Shown: positions 38,182 through 48,645 of the stretch, piece after piece
How the letters are laid out: the number at the start of each line of letters is the position of its first letter
Numbering within the stretch: position 1 is the first letter of the stretch
DNA from: Paraperlucidibaca baekdonensis
Lineage (GTDB): Bacteria > Pseudomonadota > Gammaproteobacteria > Pseudomonadales > Moraxellaceae
Assembly: GCF_003387535.1 (NCBI RefSeq)
Contig: NZ_QUNR01000002.1
Coordinates: 420,514-484,513, forward strand
Reading direction: 5' to 3'
DNA: 64,000 nt
Program-made: the position numbers and the translations under genes
Notes under the pieces: generated by a model
Databases searched by the model: none
Seen by the model: the letters and a program-made list of their open reading frames with translations, nothing else
Told to the model about the DNA's origin: nothing

Positions 38182-39762
38182 ATGAATATTGCCATCACAA
38201 AACCTGAACAGGTAAGTGTGCAACGAACGCGAGCAATAAGTCCCGATCACGAAGTTGTCATTGTTGGCGCGGGTATTTCTGGTCTTGGCATTGCCATTCG
38301 CCTGAAAGAGCAGGGCATTGAGTCTTTCATCATTCTTGAGCGTGCCGACCGTGTCGGCGGCACTTGGAGAGACAATCGCTATCCGGGTATCGCTGTCGAC
38401 ATTACTTCGTTCACCTATTCGTACTCTTTTGAGCAGAACCCGAACTGGTCGAGAGTGTTCGCACCGGGTAAAGAGTTGCAGCATTACACCGAACGGGTAG
38501 CTGCCAAGTACTTCCTCTATCCACACATCCAGTTCAAGACCAGTGTTAGCCGTGCCGAGTTCGATGAAGAGCGTCACTACTGGCGCATTGAAGTAGATGG
38601 TGGTGATACCATCACAGCCCGTCATCTGGTGTCTGCAACCGGTGGCCTGATTTCGCCGAAGATGCCGGATATCGAAGGTATCAATGACTTCAAGGGCAAG
38701 ATCATCCATACAGGGCACTGGGATGACAGTATAGACCTCAAGGGCAAACGTGTTGCGGTGATTGGCACGGGGGCTACGGCCGTACAGTTGTTGCCTGAAA
38801 TTGCTCCGCTGGTGAAGCGGCTTGATGTCTATCAACGCACACCGATATGGCTGTTGAAAAAACCAGACCACGCGCTTCCTGGCTGGCTGAAAAGCTCGTT
38901 CCGGCTGTTGCCGGCCGCGCAACGCCTCGTGCGTGTAGGTACTGATGTTATAAGCGAGTCGTTGATGGTTATTTCTACGATTTATTATCGGCAGGCCCCT
39001 TGGCTGGTACGCAAATGCGAAGAGGCTGGCATTCGCAACATGAAAGAGCAGTTGCCGAGCAGGCCGGACCTTTGGGAGAAGCTGACGCCGAAATATGGTT
39101 TCGGCTGCAAGCGCCCATCTTTCTCGAATGAGTATTTTCGTATTTTTGCACGCGATAATACTGACCTCATCACAACGTCTATTGAGCGAATTACCGAGAA
39201 AGGCATAAAAACCCGCGACGGGGTCGAGCGGAAAATTGATGTGCTGATTCTGGCAACCGGCTACCGCGTATTCGAAAAAGGAAACCTTCCCTCGTATGAT
39301 GTTGTCGGTCGCAAGAGCCAAGAGATTGGAGCCTTTTGGGAGAGTAATCGCTATCAAGCTTATGAAGGGCTGACTGTGCCTGGGTTCCCCAATTTTTATG
39401 TCATGCTTGGTCCCTATGCGCTGATCGGTACTTCTTATTTTAAGATGGCGGAAGGCAATGCAATACATGCAGTACGCTGCATCAAAGAAGGGCTCAAGAG
39501 ACAAGCAACCTGTGTGGAAGTGCGTCAGGATGTGCATGACCGCTACTTTGCAGATATTCAGCGACGCCAACAAAGCACGGTGTTCCTAAATCACAACTGT
39601 TCTTTGTCCAATAGCTATTACTTTGATAAACATGGGGATGCGCCAATGCTAAGGCCTTCCACATCAGTCGAGATGCTTTGGCGGGCCAAGCATTTGTCCA
39701 TGAATAACTATAAGTTTAGTAAGGTTGGTTCGAATCCTAGCACTGACAAGTTAACTCGCTGA
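38182..39762 (+). CDS. flavin-binding Baeyer-Villiger-type monooxygenase
   Basis: A 526-residue FAD monooxygenase. The FAD motif is GAGISGLG (near residues 31-38) and the NADPH motif GTGATAVQ is near 196. The BVMO fingerprint FxGxxxHxxxW is present as FKGKIIHTGHW (near 172-182), and ATGYRVF lies near 360. The ATG at 38182 follows GGAGAA. The C-terminal residues after FSKVGSNPS (TDKLTR) are encoded by an IS6 inverted repeat, so the original tail was lost. It would insert oxygen into a ketone, fitting the SDR and esterase upstream. Confidence 0.9.
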   Translation: MNIAITKPEQVSVQRTRAISPDHEVVIVGAGISGLGIAIRLKEQGIESFIILERADRVGGTWRDNRYPGIAVDITSFTYSYSFEQNPNWSRVFAPGKELQHYTERVAAKYFLYPHIQFKTSVSRAEFDEERHYWRIEVDGGDTITARHLVSATGGLISPKMPDIEGINDFKGKIIHTGHWDDSIDLKGKRVAVIGTGATAVQLLPEIAPLVKRLDVYQRTPIWLLKKPDHALPGWLKSSFRLLPAAQRLVRVGTDVISESLMVISTIYYRQAPWLVRKCEEAGIRNMKEQLPSRPDLWEKLTPKYGFGCKRPSFSNEYFRIFARDNTDLITTSIERITEKGIKTRDGVERKIDVLILATGYRVFEKGNLPSYDVVGRKSQEIGAFWESNRYQAYEGLTVPGFPNFYVMLGPYALIGTSYFKMAEGNAIHAVRCIKEGLKRQATCVEVRQDVHDRYFADIQRRQQSTVFLNHNCSLSNSYYFDKHGDAPMLRPSTSVEMLWRAKHLSMNNYKFSKVGSNPSTDKLTR

Positions 39763-40495
39763 TGTGTACCCACTCACGACATCGTTTTCACCCCAGTATC
39801 ATTAGCTATGCAGTATGGATCTACTATCGCTTCAATTTGAGCTCTCGTGATACCGAAGACTTGCTGGCAGAGAGTGGCATCTCTGTCAGTTAAGAATCGA
39901 TCCGCTTATGGCGTATCAAATTCGGACCTGCCTATTCTCCCAAGCTGAAGCAAAATCATGGCAGATTAGGCGATATGTTTTATCTTGATGGGGTATTTAT
40001 CAAGATAAAACGTAAAACAACTCTACTTGTGGCGAGCAGTTGATCAGGACGGCGAAGTGGTCGATGTCTATGTTGAGAGTCGCCGTAAGAGTGCTGCGGC
40101 TAGGCAGTTCTTTAAGCGCTTGTTACGTAACCACGACGACCAACCAAGAACGATAGTCACTGATAAGTTGGCAAGTTATAGGGTTGCTCAACGCGAGCTA
40201 ATGCCAAAAGTTCATCACAATACAGCCAAGCACGTGAACAATAGAGCCGAGCAGTTGCATGAGTCGACGCGATTCAGGGAGCGGGGAATGGGCGGTTTAA
40301 GTTCCCGAGTCAGGTACAACTATTCCTAACGAACGATGCGGCAGTCTCAAACTTTCTCAACCTTGGAAGACACCTTGTCCCAGCAAGTCATTATTGACTT
40401 ACTAGGACAGCCGCGCTCTAAACTTGGAGGGCGTTAGGTGCGTAGAGGTGAAAGGTTTAACTATTGCTGAGTCTAGAAGTTAACATATCAGTACC
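39739..40495 (+). mobile_element. IS6-family element, full-length but decayed
   Basis: Left repeat AGCACTGACAAGTTAACT (39739-39756) and right repeat AGTTAACATATCAGTACC (40478-40495) enclose a broken IS6-type transposase. Its best stretch is 40027-40329, reading RAVDQDGEVVDVYVESRRKS and later IVTDKLASYRVAQRELMPK. Frameshifts and stops prevent expression. The left repeat provides the end of the monooxygenase gene. Confidence 0.9.
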
Positions 40496-40536
40496 GCTTA
40501 GTTTGACTAATTGACTGAAAGTGGCACGAGCTCAGA

Positions 40537-40560
40537 GCTGACAAGTTACTTGTTAGTATC
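40537..40560. repeat. back-to-back IS6 terminal repeats
   Basis: GCTGACAAGTTACTTGTTAGTATC reads as a left IS6 repeat fused directly to a right repeat, with no transposase between them. It looks like the scar of a second, lost copy just beyond the element ending at 40495. Confidence 0.55.
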
Positions 40561-40590
40561 GTCATAAGCATTCATCATAAAAATTAATTT

Positions 40591-41772
40591 TTAATCACGT
40601 CGATACATGGTGACGACACAGGCACCACCCAAGCCAAGGTTGTGTTGCAGGGCAACTTGCGCGCCACTGACCTGACGCTTTTCTGCCGTGCCACGCAACT
40701 GCCAAACTAGCTCTGTACATTGCGCTAAGCCGGTTGCACCGAGTGGATGACCTTTTGAAAGTAAGCCGCCTGATGGATTCGTCACTACTTTGCCGCCATA
40801 GGTGTTGTCTTCGTCCCAAATAAACTTTTCTGCACCACCTTCTGGGCAGAGCCCAAGCGCCTCATAAGTTAGTAGTTCATTCGCCGTGAAGCAGTCATGT
40901 AGCTCCACAACGTCGATATCATCTGGGCCAATGCCTGACTCCTCATAGACCTGTTTAGCAGCAGCTTGAGTCATGTCGTATCCGACCATTTTGATCATCG
41001 AACGCGGCTCAAAGCTGGAGGCATAGTCAGTTGTCATCGACTGTGCGGCAATGTAGACCGGATTTTTGATGCCATGCTTTTTGGCAAAAGCCTCACTGCA
41101 AAGAATTGCGGCACCAGCACCACATGTGGGTGGGCAACATTGAAAGCGGGTTAACGGATCGAAGACTTCAGGTGAAGCCATAATCTCTTCTAGAGAGAGT
41201 ACTTGTCCAAATAGTGCATAAGGGTTGTTGCTTGCGTGTTTACGTGCCTTTTCAGCGATCTTGCCGAAAGTCTCTTTTTTCGTGCCGTGCTGCCAGCGAT
41301 ATTCACGACCGGCACCGCCAAACATCTGCGCGGCGGGTGGTGCCGAGCTAAACCCTTGCAGGTCAAGCATGACTGGAACATGCAATCCCATAGGGTTTTC
41401 GCGATCGTTAAACATGGTGCCTAAAGCGCCTTTGCTCATTTTCTCAAAACCTAGAGCCAACACGCATTCGGCTAAACCACCCTCGATAGCTTGGCGTGCT
41501 AAATACAGTGCGCTTGAGCCGGTAGAGCAGTTGTTATTCACGTTCACCACAGGAATGCCGGTGAGGCCTAGCTCATACACCGAGCGCTGACCGCAAGTAG
41601 AGTCGCCATAGACATAGCCAACGAAGGCTTGTTCTACAGACTCATAGGGAATGCCGGCGTCGGCTAGGGCTTTTCTGCCTGCTTCGGCGGCCATTTCATA
41701 ATATTCAGGGCTAGAGCCGGGCTTGGTAAATTGGGTCATACCAACTCCGATGACATTGACTCGTTGTTTCAT
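40591..41772 (-). CDS. SCP-x-type thiolase (acetyl-CoA acyltransferase family)
   Basis: A 393-residue thiolase of the SCP2-thiolase/lipid-transfer type. The nucleophile Cys is in [16 protein letters not shown] (near residue 82), [20 protein letters not shown] is the SCP-x signature, and [17 protein letters not shown] and [11 protein letters not shown] complete the active site. It cleaves 3-ketoacyl-CoAs and is favoured for branched or sterol-like chains. It lies three bases downstream of the multifunctional enzyme gene, so both final beta-oxidation steps are co-expressed. Confidence 0.92.
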   Translation of the reverse strand: MKQRVNVIGVGMTQFTKPGSSPEYYEMAAEAGRKALADAGIPYESVEQAFVGYVYGDSTCGQRSVYELGLTGIPVVNVNNNCSTGSSALYLARQAIEGGLAECVLALGFEKMSKGALGTMFNDRENPMGLHVPVMLDLQGFSSAPPAAQMFGGAGREYRWQHGTKKETFGKIAEKARKHASNNPYALFGQVLSLEEIMASPEVFDPLTRFQCCPPTCGAGAAILCSEAFAKKHGIKNPVYIAAQSMTTDYASSFEPRSMIKMVGYDMTQAAAKQVYEESGIGPDDIDVVELHDCFTANELLTYEALGLCPEGGAEKFIWDEDNTYGGKVVTNPSGGLLSKGHPLGATGLAQCTELVWQLRGTAEKRQVSGAQVALQHNLGLGGACVVTMYRRD

Positions 41773-41775
41773 AAC

Positions 41776-44775
41776 TTATGCTCCTAAAGCGTTTAAGAAT
41801 TTCATTTCGCGAGCCAAGAGTGCATCGCCATCGACGCGAACGTCCCCGCGCTGATACGCGTCTTGTAAGCCTTGCTCGCCAGAGCAGAGCGCTTGTAGCG
41901 TCGCATCGGATAATGTGATTTCAGCATCAGGATGCGCAGCAGAGCCAACTGTTACTTGTGCAGGACTGGCACTGAAATCGATGCACCATGTGCTGTCTAT
42001 ATCACTGAGCGAAAACTGGACAACTCCTTTTGCTGCAGTCGCAGGCTTGGCACTTAAGTGCGCGGCGATTTGCTCAAAAATAGCGGGAGCTTCTGATGAT
42101 TTAGTTGCTGGTGCGGATGCTGCTGGATTAGCGCCTGTTGTATTTTTAGCTAAACGATCAGCTTTGGCTTGTGTGATCAGAGCAGGATCCATCTCCGATA
42201 GTACAGACAACTTATTTGACGCCATGACATTGCCATGAACTTTCATTTTGCCACCGAAGAATAACTTTTGAACTTCTGCTTGATCGCCAGAAAATAAGAC
42301 TGGCGCATATTCTGCATCCATCTCAATAGTGACATCTGGCTTAGGTAGCACCCCTTCACCAGCAATTGGCTTGGCACTTTTCAAGTCCAAGAACCAATTT
42401 GATTCAGGGGCATGAAAGCTAAATTGGAAGCTAGTTTTCACTTGCTCTGAGAGTTGTGGTTTCGAGGAAACAAAAGCTTTAATGCCTGCAAATACATCGG
42501 CTAAGACAAAAGCATTTTCTGCTTCGACGACGGCAGCAGCAGGCGTTGTGACTTCTGCGCTAACTCGCGCTGTTTTTGCGGCATCTATAGCGGCCGGGTC
42601 CATGCCAGCTAGCGCCGATAGTTTATTTGATGCCATAACATTGCCATGCACTTTCATCTTGCCACCGAAGTAGAGTTTTTGTACCTCTCCTTGGTCGCCG
42701 CCAAACAGCGTGTTGACGTGTTCATTATCCAGCTCAATGGTGACATCGGGTTTAGCGATTTCACCCGCTCCGACTTCACCCTGGCCATTTTTCAGATCGA
42801 TAAACCAACTCGATTCAGGATTATGGAAGGTAAATTGGAACGTAGTTTTCACTTCAGCTACAAGCTCGGGTTTGCTGGCAACAAAGTCTGCAATAGCGGC
42901 GAAGTAATCATCCACAATCACAGAATTTACTGCTTCTACAGATGCTGCATCTGATGTGTGTGCTGCTTTTTTAGGTGCTGGAATTTCGGTATATAGCTCT
43001 ATGACAGCGTTTTTAATAACAACTTCATTGCGTTCTTTAACCGAGGTTTCAAACACGATACGAGTGTCTGACTCTCGCCACATTTTGGTAATTAATGTTT
43101 CGCCTGGGTAGACACTTTTAGCGAAGCGAACCTTAATGCTTTTGAAATAGCGTGGGTCATTATTGCTAAAGGCTTTAATAACGTGCCGACCACAATAGCC
43201 ATAGGTACACATGCCGTGAAGGATGGGCTTATCGAAGCCAAACGCTTTGGCAAATGCTGGGTCGGCGTGTAGCGGATTCCAGTCGCCGGAGAGGCGATAC
43301 AGCAGCGTTTGATTGGCGTCGGTTTTCTCTTCAATAACAGCATCGGGCTCTCGGTTTGGAGGTGTGTTGACGTCTGCGCTTGGCCCACGATCACCACCCC
43401 AGCCACCAGCACCACGCACAAATGAGGTCATTTCGTTATAAGCAATTTCCTCACCGCTTTCATCGAGGGTGTGCACAGCAAAAGTGACCACAGCGTGTGG
43501 ATCTTTATCCCAGGCCTCTTTAAATTTAAAGATGTGCTTGAGCTTTGCATTCGTCGGTAATGGACGTTTGATTTCAGTGTATTGCTCACCATGCAGGATG
43601 CGATCAAAACCATAATTTTGGCCGGGTAACTTCAAGCCACCTGCTTTAGCTGCCTGTAGCATGGCGTTGGATTGTGGCATCACGCCGTAAGTTGGAAGTA
43701 CAGCAAAGTCGCTACCCATCTCATAGACATAATTTAGTTCAGCTTTGTCTAGTGGGTCACGCGCAGCGCCAATACCGAGGGCATACAGAGCTACATCGCG
43801 CTCGTCATAGCTATTTTCCAACACCAACTCGCATTTTACTGCTTCATCTAGATCAATAAATTCGTTGCCACCTAAGCGTGGGTTATTGATGTTATGCAGG
43901 ATGGGCGCGAAAGAGTCGTTGACGGTAGCGGGGTGGCCAGCGTTGGTAAAGTCGCCAATGGTGTTCCATTTATTCGCCACATCATCGACGCTAAAGTTTT
44001 TCCCCAGTGGGAATGATTGCCCCTGTGTACGCTCCCAGCGAAGTTGCGAAATATAGCCAGCGCCAACTTCAAATATTCCCTTGGTTTGCTCGCAATCTTC
44101 ATGGCATAGCCATGCTACTAATGGACTGACATGCTCGGGCTTGAGATTAGCTAGCAGTTCCGGCGGCATGATCGTTTCGGTGAGACGTGAGGCGGCGATT
44201 GGCGCAATGGTATTGACTTGAATTCCTTTGCTACGCCCTTCTTCAGCTAGGCAGTTCGCCAGTCCAGCAAGGCCGAGCTTCGCCGCACAATAGTTGGCTT
44301 GGCCGAAGTTGCCATAAAGGCCAGCGGCTGAAGTAGTCATGATGATACGGCCATAACCTTTATCGCGCATGATCGGCCACGCGGCGTGTGACACACTCAT
44401 TGAGCCAGTTAAGTGCACTTTGAGGATCAGGTCCCAGTCGGCCTGAGTCATTTTATGAAAGCTAACATCTCGCAAAATGCCGGCGTTGTTGATAACAATA
44501 TCTACTGTACCAAAGGCGTCTAGTGCGGTTTGCACAATACGCTCTCCATGTTCTACGGAGTCGTAGTTAGCCACTGCCTCGCCACCAGCGGCGATAATTT
44601 CAGCGACTACCGCATCGGCAGCAGTGGAAGACTTGCCATCGCCGTGTGCGCCGCCACCTAGATCGTTAACAACTACTTTGGCCCCTAGTGAGCCAAGAAG
44701 AAGTGCGTGTGATCGGCCTAAGCCATTGCCTGCACCGGTGACAATCGCCACGCGTTGATCAAATCGTAATGCCAT
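41776..44775 (-). CDS. MFE-2-like multifunctional beta-oxidation enzyme with three SCP2 domains
   Basis: A 999-residue fusion. Residues 1-300 are an SDR (TGAGNGLGRS near 12, YCAAKLGL near 165) like 3-hydroxyacyl-CoA dehydrogenase of peroxisomal MFE-2. About 315-600 are MaoC-type hydratase halves, with the hydratase-2 motif YRLSGDWNPLHADPAFA near 500. Three SCP2 sterol-carrier domains follow at about 619-732, 757-870 and 895-999; the first two share the identical block GGKMKVHGNVMASNKLS. Eukaryotic MFE-2 carries one SCP2, so a triplicated tail is unusual. I start at ATG 44775; a start at 44820 would add 15 residues. An operator lies upstream at 44865. Confidence 0.92.
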   Translation of the reverse strand: MALRFDQRVAIVTGAGNGLGRSHALLLGSLGAKVVVNDLGGGAHGDGKSSTAADAVVAEIIAAGGEAVANYDSVEHGERIVQTALDAFGTVDIVINNAGILRDVSFHKMTQADWDLILKVHLTGSMSVSHAAWPIMRDKGYGRIIMTTSAAGLYGNFGQANYCAAKLGLAGLANCLAEEGRSKGIQVNTIAPIAASRLTETIMPPELLANLKPEHVSPLVAWLCHEDCEQTKGIFEVGAGYISQLRWERTQGQSFPLGKNFSVDDVANKWNTIGDFTNAGHPATVNDSFAPILHNINNPRLGGNEFIDLDEAVKCELVLENSYDERDVALYALGIGAARDPLDKAELNYVYEMGSDFAVLPTYGVMPQSNAMLQAAKAGGLKLPGQNYGFDRILHGEQYTEIKRPLPTNAKLKHIFKFKEAWDKDPHAVVTFAVHTLDESGEEIAYNEMTSFVRGAGGWGGDRGPSADVNTPPNREPDAVIEEKTDANQTLLYRLSGDWNPLHADPAFAKAFGFDKPILHGMCTYGYCGRHVIKAFSNNDPRYFKSIKVRFAKSVYPGETLITKMWRESDTRIVFETSVKERNEVVIKNAVIELYTEIPAPKKAAHTSDAASVEAVNSVIVDDYFAAIADFVASKPELVAEVKTTFQFTFHNPESSWFIDLKNGQGEVGAGEIAKPDVTIELDNEHVNTLFGGDQGEVQKLYFGGKMKVHGNVMASNKLSALAGMDPAAIDAAKTARVSAEVTTPAAAVVEAENAFVLADVFAGIKAFVSSKPQLSEQVKTSFQFSFHAPESNWFLDLKSAKPIAGEGVLPKPDVTIEMDAEYAPVLFSGDQAEVQKLFFGGKMKVHGNVMASNKLSVLSEMDPALITQAKADRLAKNTTGANPAASAPATKSSEAPAIFEQIAAHLSAKPATAAKGVVQFSLSDIDSTWCIDFSASPAQVTVGSAAHPDAEITLSDATLQALCSGEQGLQDAYQRGDVRVDGDALLAREMKFLNALGA

Positions 44776-44864
44776 GAAGTGGGCCTCGCTGATAATATTT
44801 ACAATATGTTCGTTCAACATGTATTATTTATAGGTCACGACGCGCCAATCTGTCAATAAAATTA

Positions 44865-44878
44865 TGACTGATCAGTCA
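44865..44878. promoter_or_regulatory. TetR operator between mfe2-like and tetR genes
   Basis: TGACTGATCAGTCA is a perfect 14-bp palindrome located between the divergent multifunctional-enzyme and tetR genes. It is the likely site of the regulator at 44923. Confidence 0.8.
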
Positions 44879-44922
44879 GATGTATGATTAGCTTTCGAAG
44901 AAAACTGAATTGGAGAGGCCGC

Positions 44923-45606
44923 ATGGCGTCAAAGGCACCTGAGAAGCCCAGTCGTCGCACGCAAGTTGAGCGCAGCCATGCCATGCGTGAGCGCTTAATC
45001 AGTGCCACCATCTGTTGTTTAGATCGTGATGGCTACGCAGGCACCACCTTCAAATCCATTGTGACTGAAGCAGATGTGTCATTGGGTGCGCCATTGCATC
45101 ATTTCGCCACCAAGGCTGCACTCATGGAAGCAGCTGCTACGCGTCTCATTCAACGGCTATATATCGAATTGGGTAAAGCATTTAGCGGCCTTGCATCATC
45201 AGATAACCGTTTGACTGAAATGATTCAAATTGGCTGGAGCACATTATTTAATCAGCAGGAAACCATTGCGTTGTTGGAGCTGACGCTTGCTAGTCGCCGC
45301 GATACTGAGTTGGCCGAGGTGATGCGAAAGCTTGGGCTCGCAGGCTTTGACATGCTGGACAATGCAGCCAAACATTACTTTGTGAGTAGAAGTAGTGAAG
45401 ATCCAGTGAGTGATTACTTTGTTTTGACGCACTGGCTGATCCGTGGCATGACAATCGATCAACACCTGCTGAGCAGTTCTGCTGCGCCTGATCATTATTT
45501 AAGGCTGTGGTCAGGCTTATTGCAGGGAAAGGTCGCAGTTAAGCCTGAAGTAGTTGCGGCTCCACCTAAGCCAAAGCGATGGCCTAGTGATAAGCCATCA
45601 CCCTAG
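44923..45606 (+). CDS. TetR-family regulator of the thiolase/MFE-2 operon
   Basis: A 227-residue TetR protein starting MASKAPEKPSRRTQ at 44923 after GGAGAGG. The HTH is DGYAGTTFKSIVTEADVSLG then APLHHFATKAALMEAAATR (about residues 37-75). It is divergent from the multifunctional enzyme gene with a perfect palindrome between them. A related sequence upstream of the PF10118 gene (46585) suggests it also controls that gene. It differs from the TetR at 31393 in sequence and in predicted site. Confidence 0.87.
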   Translation: MASKAPEKPSRRTQVERSHAMRERLISATICCLDRDGYAGTTFKSIVTEADVSLGAPLHHFATKAALMEAAATRLIQRLYIELGKAFSGLASSDNRLTEMIQIGWSTLFNQQETIALLELTLASRRDTELAEVMRKLGLAGFDMLDNAAKHYFVSRSSEDPVSDYFVLTHWLIRGMTIDQHLLSSSAAPDHYLRLWSGLLQGKVAVKPEVVAAPPKPKRWPSDKPSP

Positions 45607-45645
45607 CAGGCTGAGATGCGATAACTCGTAACTTGCAAATCTTAG

Positions 45646-46539
45646 TTATTGCAAAGTGGGAGATGCATAGATGTCGCTTAGGAGCCCTTGCGAGCCAAAA
45701 AGGTTCTCCCGCCACTGCTGCTCTAATGATCGTGTGTCATCTTGAGTGGGATGGAAGTTTCTTTTGAAGAAGTCTGGTAGTCGTCGAGGTACATGCTTTA
45801 AAAGACCATGCCTACCAAACAACATCGCAGCCCCTTTCAAGTGCGATTTGATATGTCGCTTTTGTAACTGATTGTCATGGGCCAAAATGGCCACCAAGCT
45901 CCCTATCAGGACGGGTACTAATGCCGCAGCAACTAGTGGTCCAGCTTGTAACTTTAAGCGCCAGCTATTGCTAACTCGCGTATATACATCGTAAGCCACG
46001 GATTTATGCTCTAGTTCTTCAAGCGCATGCCAAGTCCAAAGCTTTAATGATTCAGGCTCACAGGCCTCACGGAACTTACTATCCTGTAAAAATGACTCGG
46101 CAAAAATAGCGGTAAAGTGTTCCATGAAGATGGTGCAAGCTAGTTGTTGTTCTGGCGAGAATCGTTCTAGTAAGTAAAGACCCATTTTTACGCCTTTATC
46201 GACGAAGTCGACGCGAATACCTTTCTCGCTAAAAATCGCATTCAGACGGTCATGCTCACGACCATGTAAGGCTTCTTGACCAATGAAGCCTGAAACTTGG
46301 GCTTTGAGCTCGGAGTCAGTGATTTGCTCTCGAAAGTGACGTACAGATTCGACAAAAAAACGTTCACCGGGTGGGAATGATCCCGAAAGCACGGCAATAA
46401 AACTGGATGCAAAGGCATTATTGGCTATGGGGTAGCGATGTGAGTTGTAGTAATCATGGGAAAATTTAATATTGCGAGGTGGGATGCCTACGCTGGCACC
46501 AGCTAAACCTGATGACTTGATGTTGGTGGATGATTCCAT
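45646..46539 (-). CDS. PF10118 (predicted metal-dependent hydrolase) protein, copy 3
   Basis: A 297-residue paralog with the fullest motif set: ERFFVESVRHFREQ, GQEALHGREHDRLN, MEHFTAIFAESFL and ALEELEHKSVAYDVY. A hydrophobic stretch (about residues 205-225) could anchor it to the membrane. The start MESSTNIKS at 46539 is chosen, with another Met 12 bases upstream. It is convergent with the tetR gene and has a TetR-site-like sequence about 46 bp upstream. Confidence 0.85.
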   Translation of the reverse strand: MESSTNIKSSGLAGASVGIPPRNIKFSHDYYNSHRYPIANNAFASSFIAVLSGSFPPGERFFVESVRHFREQITDSELKAQVSGFIGQEALHGREHDRLNAIFSEKGIRVDFVDKGVKMGLYLLERFSPEQQLACTIFMEHFTAIFAESFLQDSKFREACEPESLKLWTWHALEELEHKSVAYDVYTRVSNSWRLKLQAGPLVAAALVPVLIGSLVAILAHDNQLQKRHIKSHLKGAAMLFGRHGLLKHVPRRLPDFFKRNFHPTQDDTRSLEQQWRENLFGSQGLLSDIYASPTLQ

Positions 46540-46584
46540 AGTATACCTCATGTGACATTTTGTAATGTTCCATTTAATGTGTCA

Positions 46585-46598
46585 TGACTGGTTGGTCA
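46585..46598 (-). promoter_or_regulatory. possible second TetR site before PF10118 copy 3
   Basis: TGACTGGTTGGTCA matches 11 of 14 bases of the palindrome at 44865 and lies upstream of the copy 3 start. On the minus strand a TTGACC box overlaps its outer edge. Assignment is tentative. Confidence 0.45.
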
Positions 46599-46649
46599 CG
46601 GTCAAGCAGTCAATAGATAATTTTTGTTGCGAGCTGTTGGCAAGTGTAG

Positions 46650-47350
<701 letters not shown>

Positions 47351-47439
47351 AGCAGTAACCGCTTCAGTACCTATCAGAGCGCTTGCAGCTGATGCAGATG
47401 CTAGTCAGCACCTCTGTGAAGCAGGATTTCTATGATGTT

Positions 47440-47476
47440 TGTCAATAAATATCCCACATATGTCAATAGATGATCC
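47440..47476 (+). promoter_or_regulatory. AraC-type direct-repeat operator at CYP153 module 2
   Basis: TGTCAATAAATATCC (47440-47454) and TGTCAATAGATGATCC (47461-47476) begin 21 bp apart, the same spacing and core as at 17072. They lie about 120 bp before the binding-protein gene that opens module 2. Confidence 0.75.
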
Positions 47477-47591
47477 CTCTATCGGCGGATTGACTGGCTA
47501 GGATAGGTATCTGTTGGATATCGAAGCTGATGCCATCAGTTTAATTGCTTGTATTAAATATAAGGCTTCAATAATAAAAAGGAAAAAGCAC

Positions 47592-48623
47592 ATGAACAAA
47601 CTGATTCTTCCTGCATTTTTAGTCGCAGCCTCGGTGGCGCCATTCGCGCAGGCAAACCAAACACTTTGTGTCTATGACTTACTGGGTAGTGCTGGCGATA
47701 TGGTCAATATCGCTAAAGACTACTCATTAGCAGCGCAATCCATGGGCGCTAAAATATCAATCAAGGCATACACCGATGAGCGTGTAGCCACCGAAGATTT
47801 GAAGGCTGGAGAATGTGATGCGGTGATGGCAACCGGATTTCGTACTCGCCAATTTAACCCAACAGCCGCTGCGTTAGACTCGTTAGGTGTGTCGACCATT
47901 ATTCGTAATGGCAAAGTCGATATGCCGGCGAGCTACGAAACAGTACGAAAAACAATTCAAACATTTTCATCACCTGCTGCTAGTAAGTTGATGGTCAATG
48001 GCCGATATGAGGTCGCTGGCATTATTCCGTTCGGCACCGCATATCCTGTGGTTAATGATCGCAAAATTAATACGGTTGAGGCGTTAGCTGGTAAGCGGAT
48101 TGCCTCGTTTGATTATGATAAAGCGCAGGCCATCATGATTCAGAAAATTGGCGCGCAACCGGTTTCAGCTGATATTACTAACTTTGCCGGTAAGTTTAAT
48201 AATGGTTCTGTGGATTTCATTGCTGCTCCGGCCATGGCTTATCGTCCATTAGAGCTTTATCGCGGCATTGGCACTAAAGGTGCTATTCAACGCTTCCCAA
48301 TTCTTATTTTGACTTATCAAATCATTATCAACGAGACGAAGTTTCCTGAGGGCTTTGGCTTGAAGTCTCGCCAGTACTGGCTTGGTCAATTTAATCGTGC
48401 GATGACACTAGTGAATAAGGCGGAGAAAGATATCCCGGCATCAACTTGGGGTGATTTGACCCCTGAGAATATGGTCAAGTACACCATCATGCTGCGTGAT
48501 TCACGCATAGCTATTGCCGAACAGGGCGTCTATGACAAGCCTGGTTTGAAGATTATCAAGCGCGTTCGCTGCAGCATCAGCTCGGCTGACTCAGAGTGCA
48601 GTGCAAATACTGAAAACTGGTAG
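47592..48623 (+). CDS. putative periplasmic solute-binding protein
   Basis: A 343-residue secreted protein starting MNKLILPAFL at 47592 after AAGGA. The signal peptide is about residues 1-21, with cleavage at AQA. The mature protein shows a periplasmic-binding-protein layout (CVYDLLGSAGDMVNIAKDYS, TVEALAGKRIASFDYDKAQA, and VDFIAAPAMAYRP). It resembles unassigned solute-binding proteins of the DUF6091 type, but I am not sure of the family. Four Cys are present (near 25, 86, 327 and 336). As the first gene of the second CYP153 module it may deliver or sense the hydrophobic substrate; no transporter permease lies nearby. Confidence 0.65.
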   Translation: MNKLILPAFLVAASVAPFAQANQTLCVYDLLGSAGDMVNIAKDYSLAAQSMGAKISIKAYTDERVATEDLKAGECDAVMATGFRTRQFNPTAAALDSLGVSTIIRNGKVDMPASYETVRKTIQTFSSPAASKLMVNGRYEVAGIIPFGTAYPVVNDRKINTVEALAGKRIASFDYDKAQAIMIQKIGAQPVSADITNFAGKFNNGSVDFIAAPAMAYRPLELYRGIGTKGAIQRFPILILTYQIIINETKFPEGFGLKSRQYWLGQFNRAMTLVNKAEKDIPASTWGDLTPENMVKYTIMLRDSRIAIAEQGVYDKPGLKIIKRVRCSISSADSECSANTENW

Positions 48624-48645
48624 TTGATAGATCGGAGATAGAGCT

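Noticed and set aside
38176-39573. A 465-codon open frame on the minus strand
   Set aside because: It lies wholly antisense to the Baeyer-Villiger monooxygenase, which has clear FAD, NADPH and BVMO motifs. The antisense product shows no family features.
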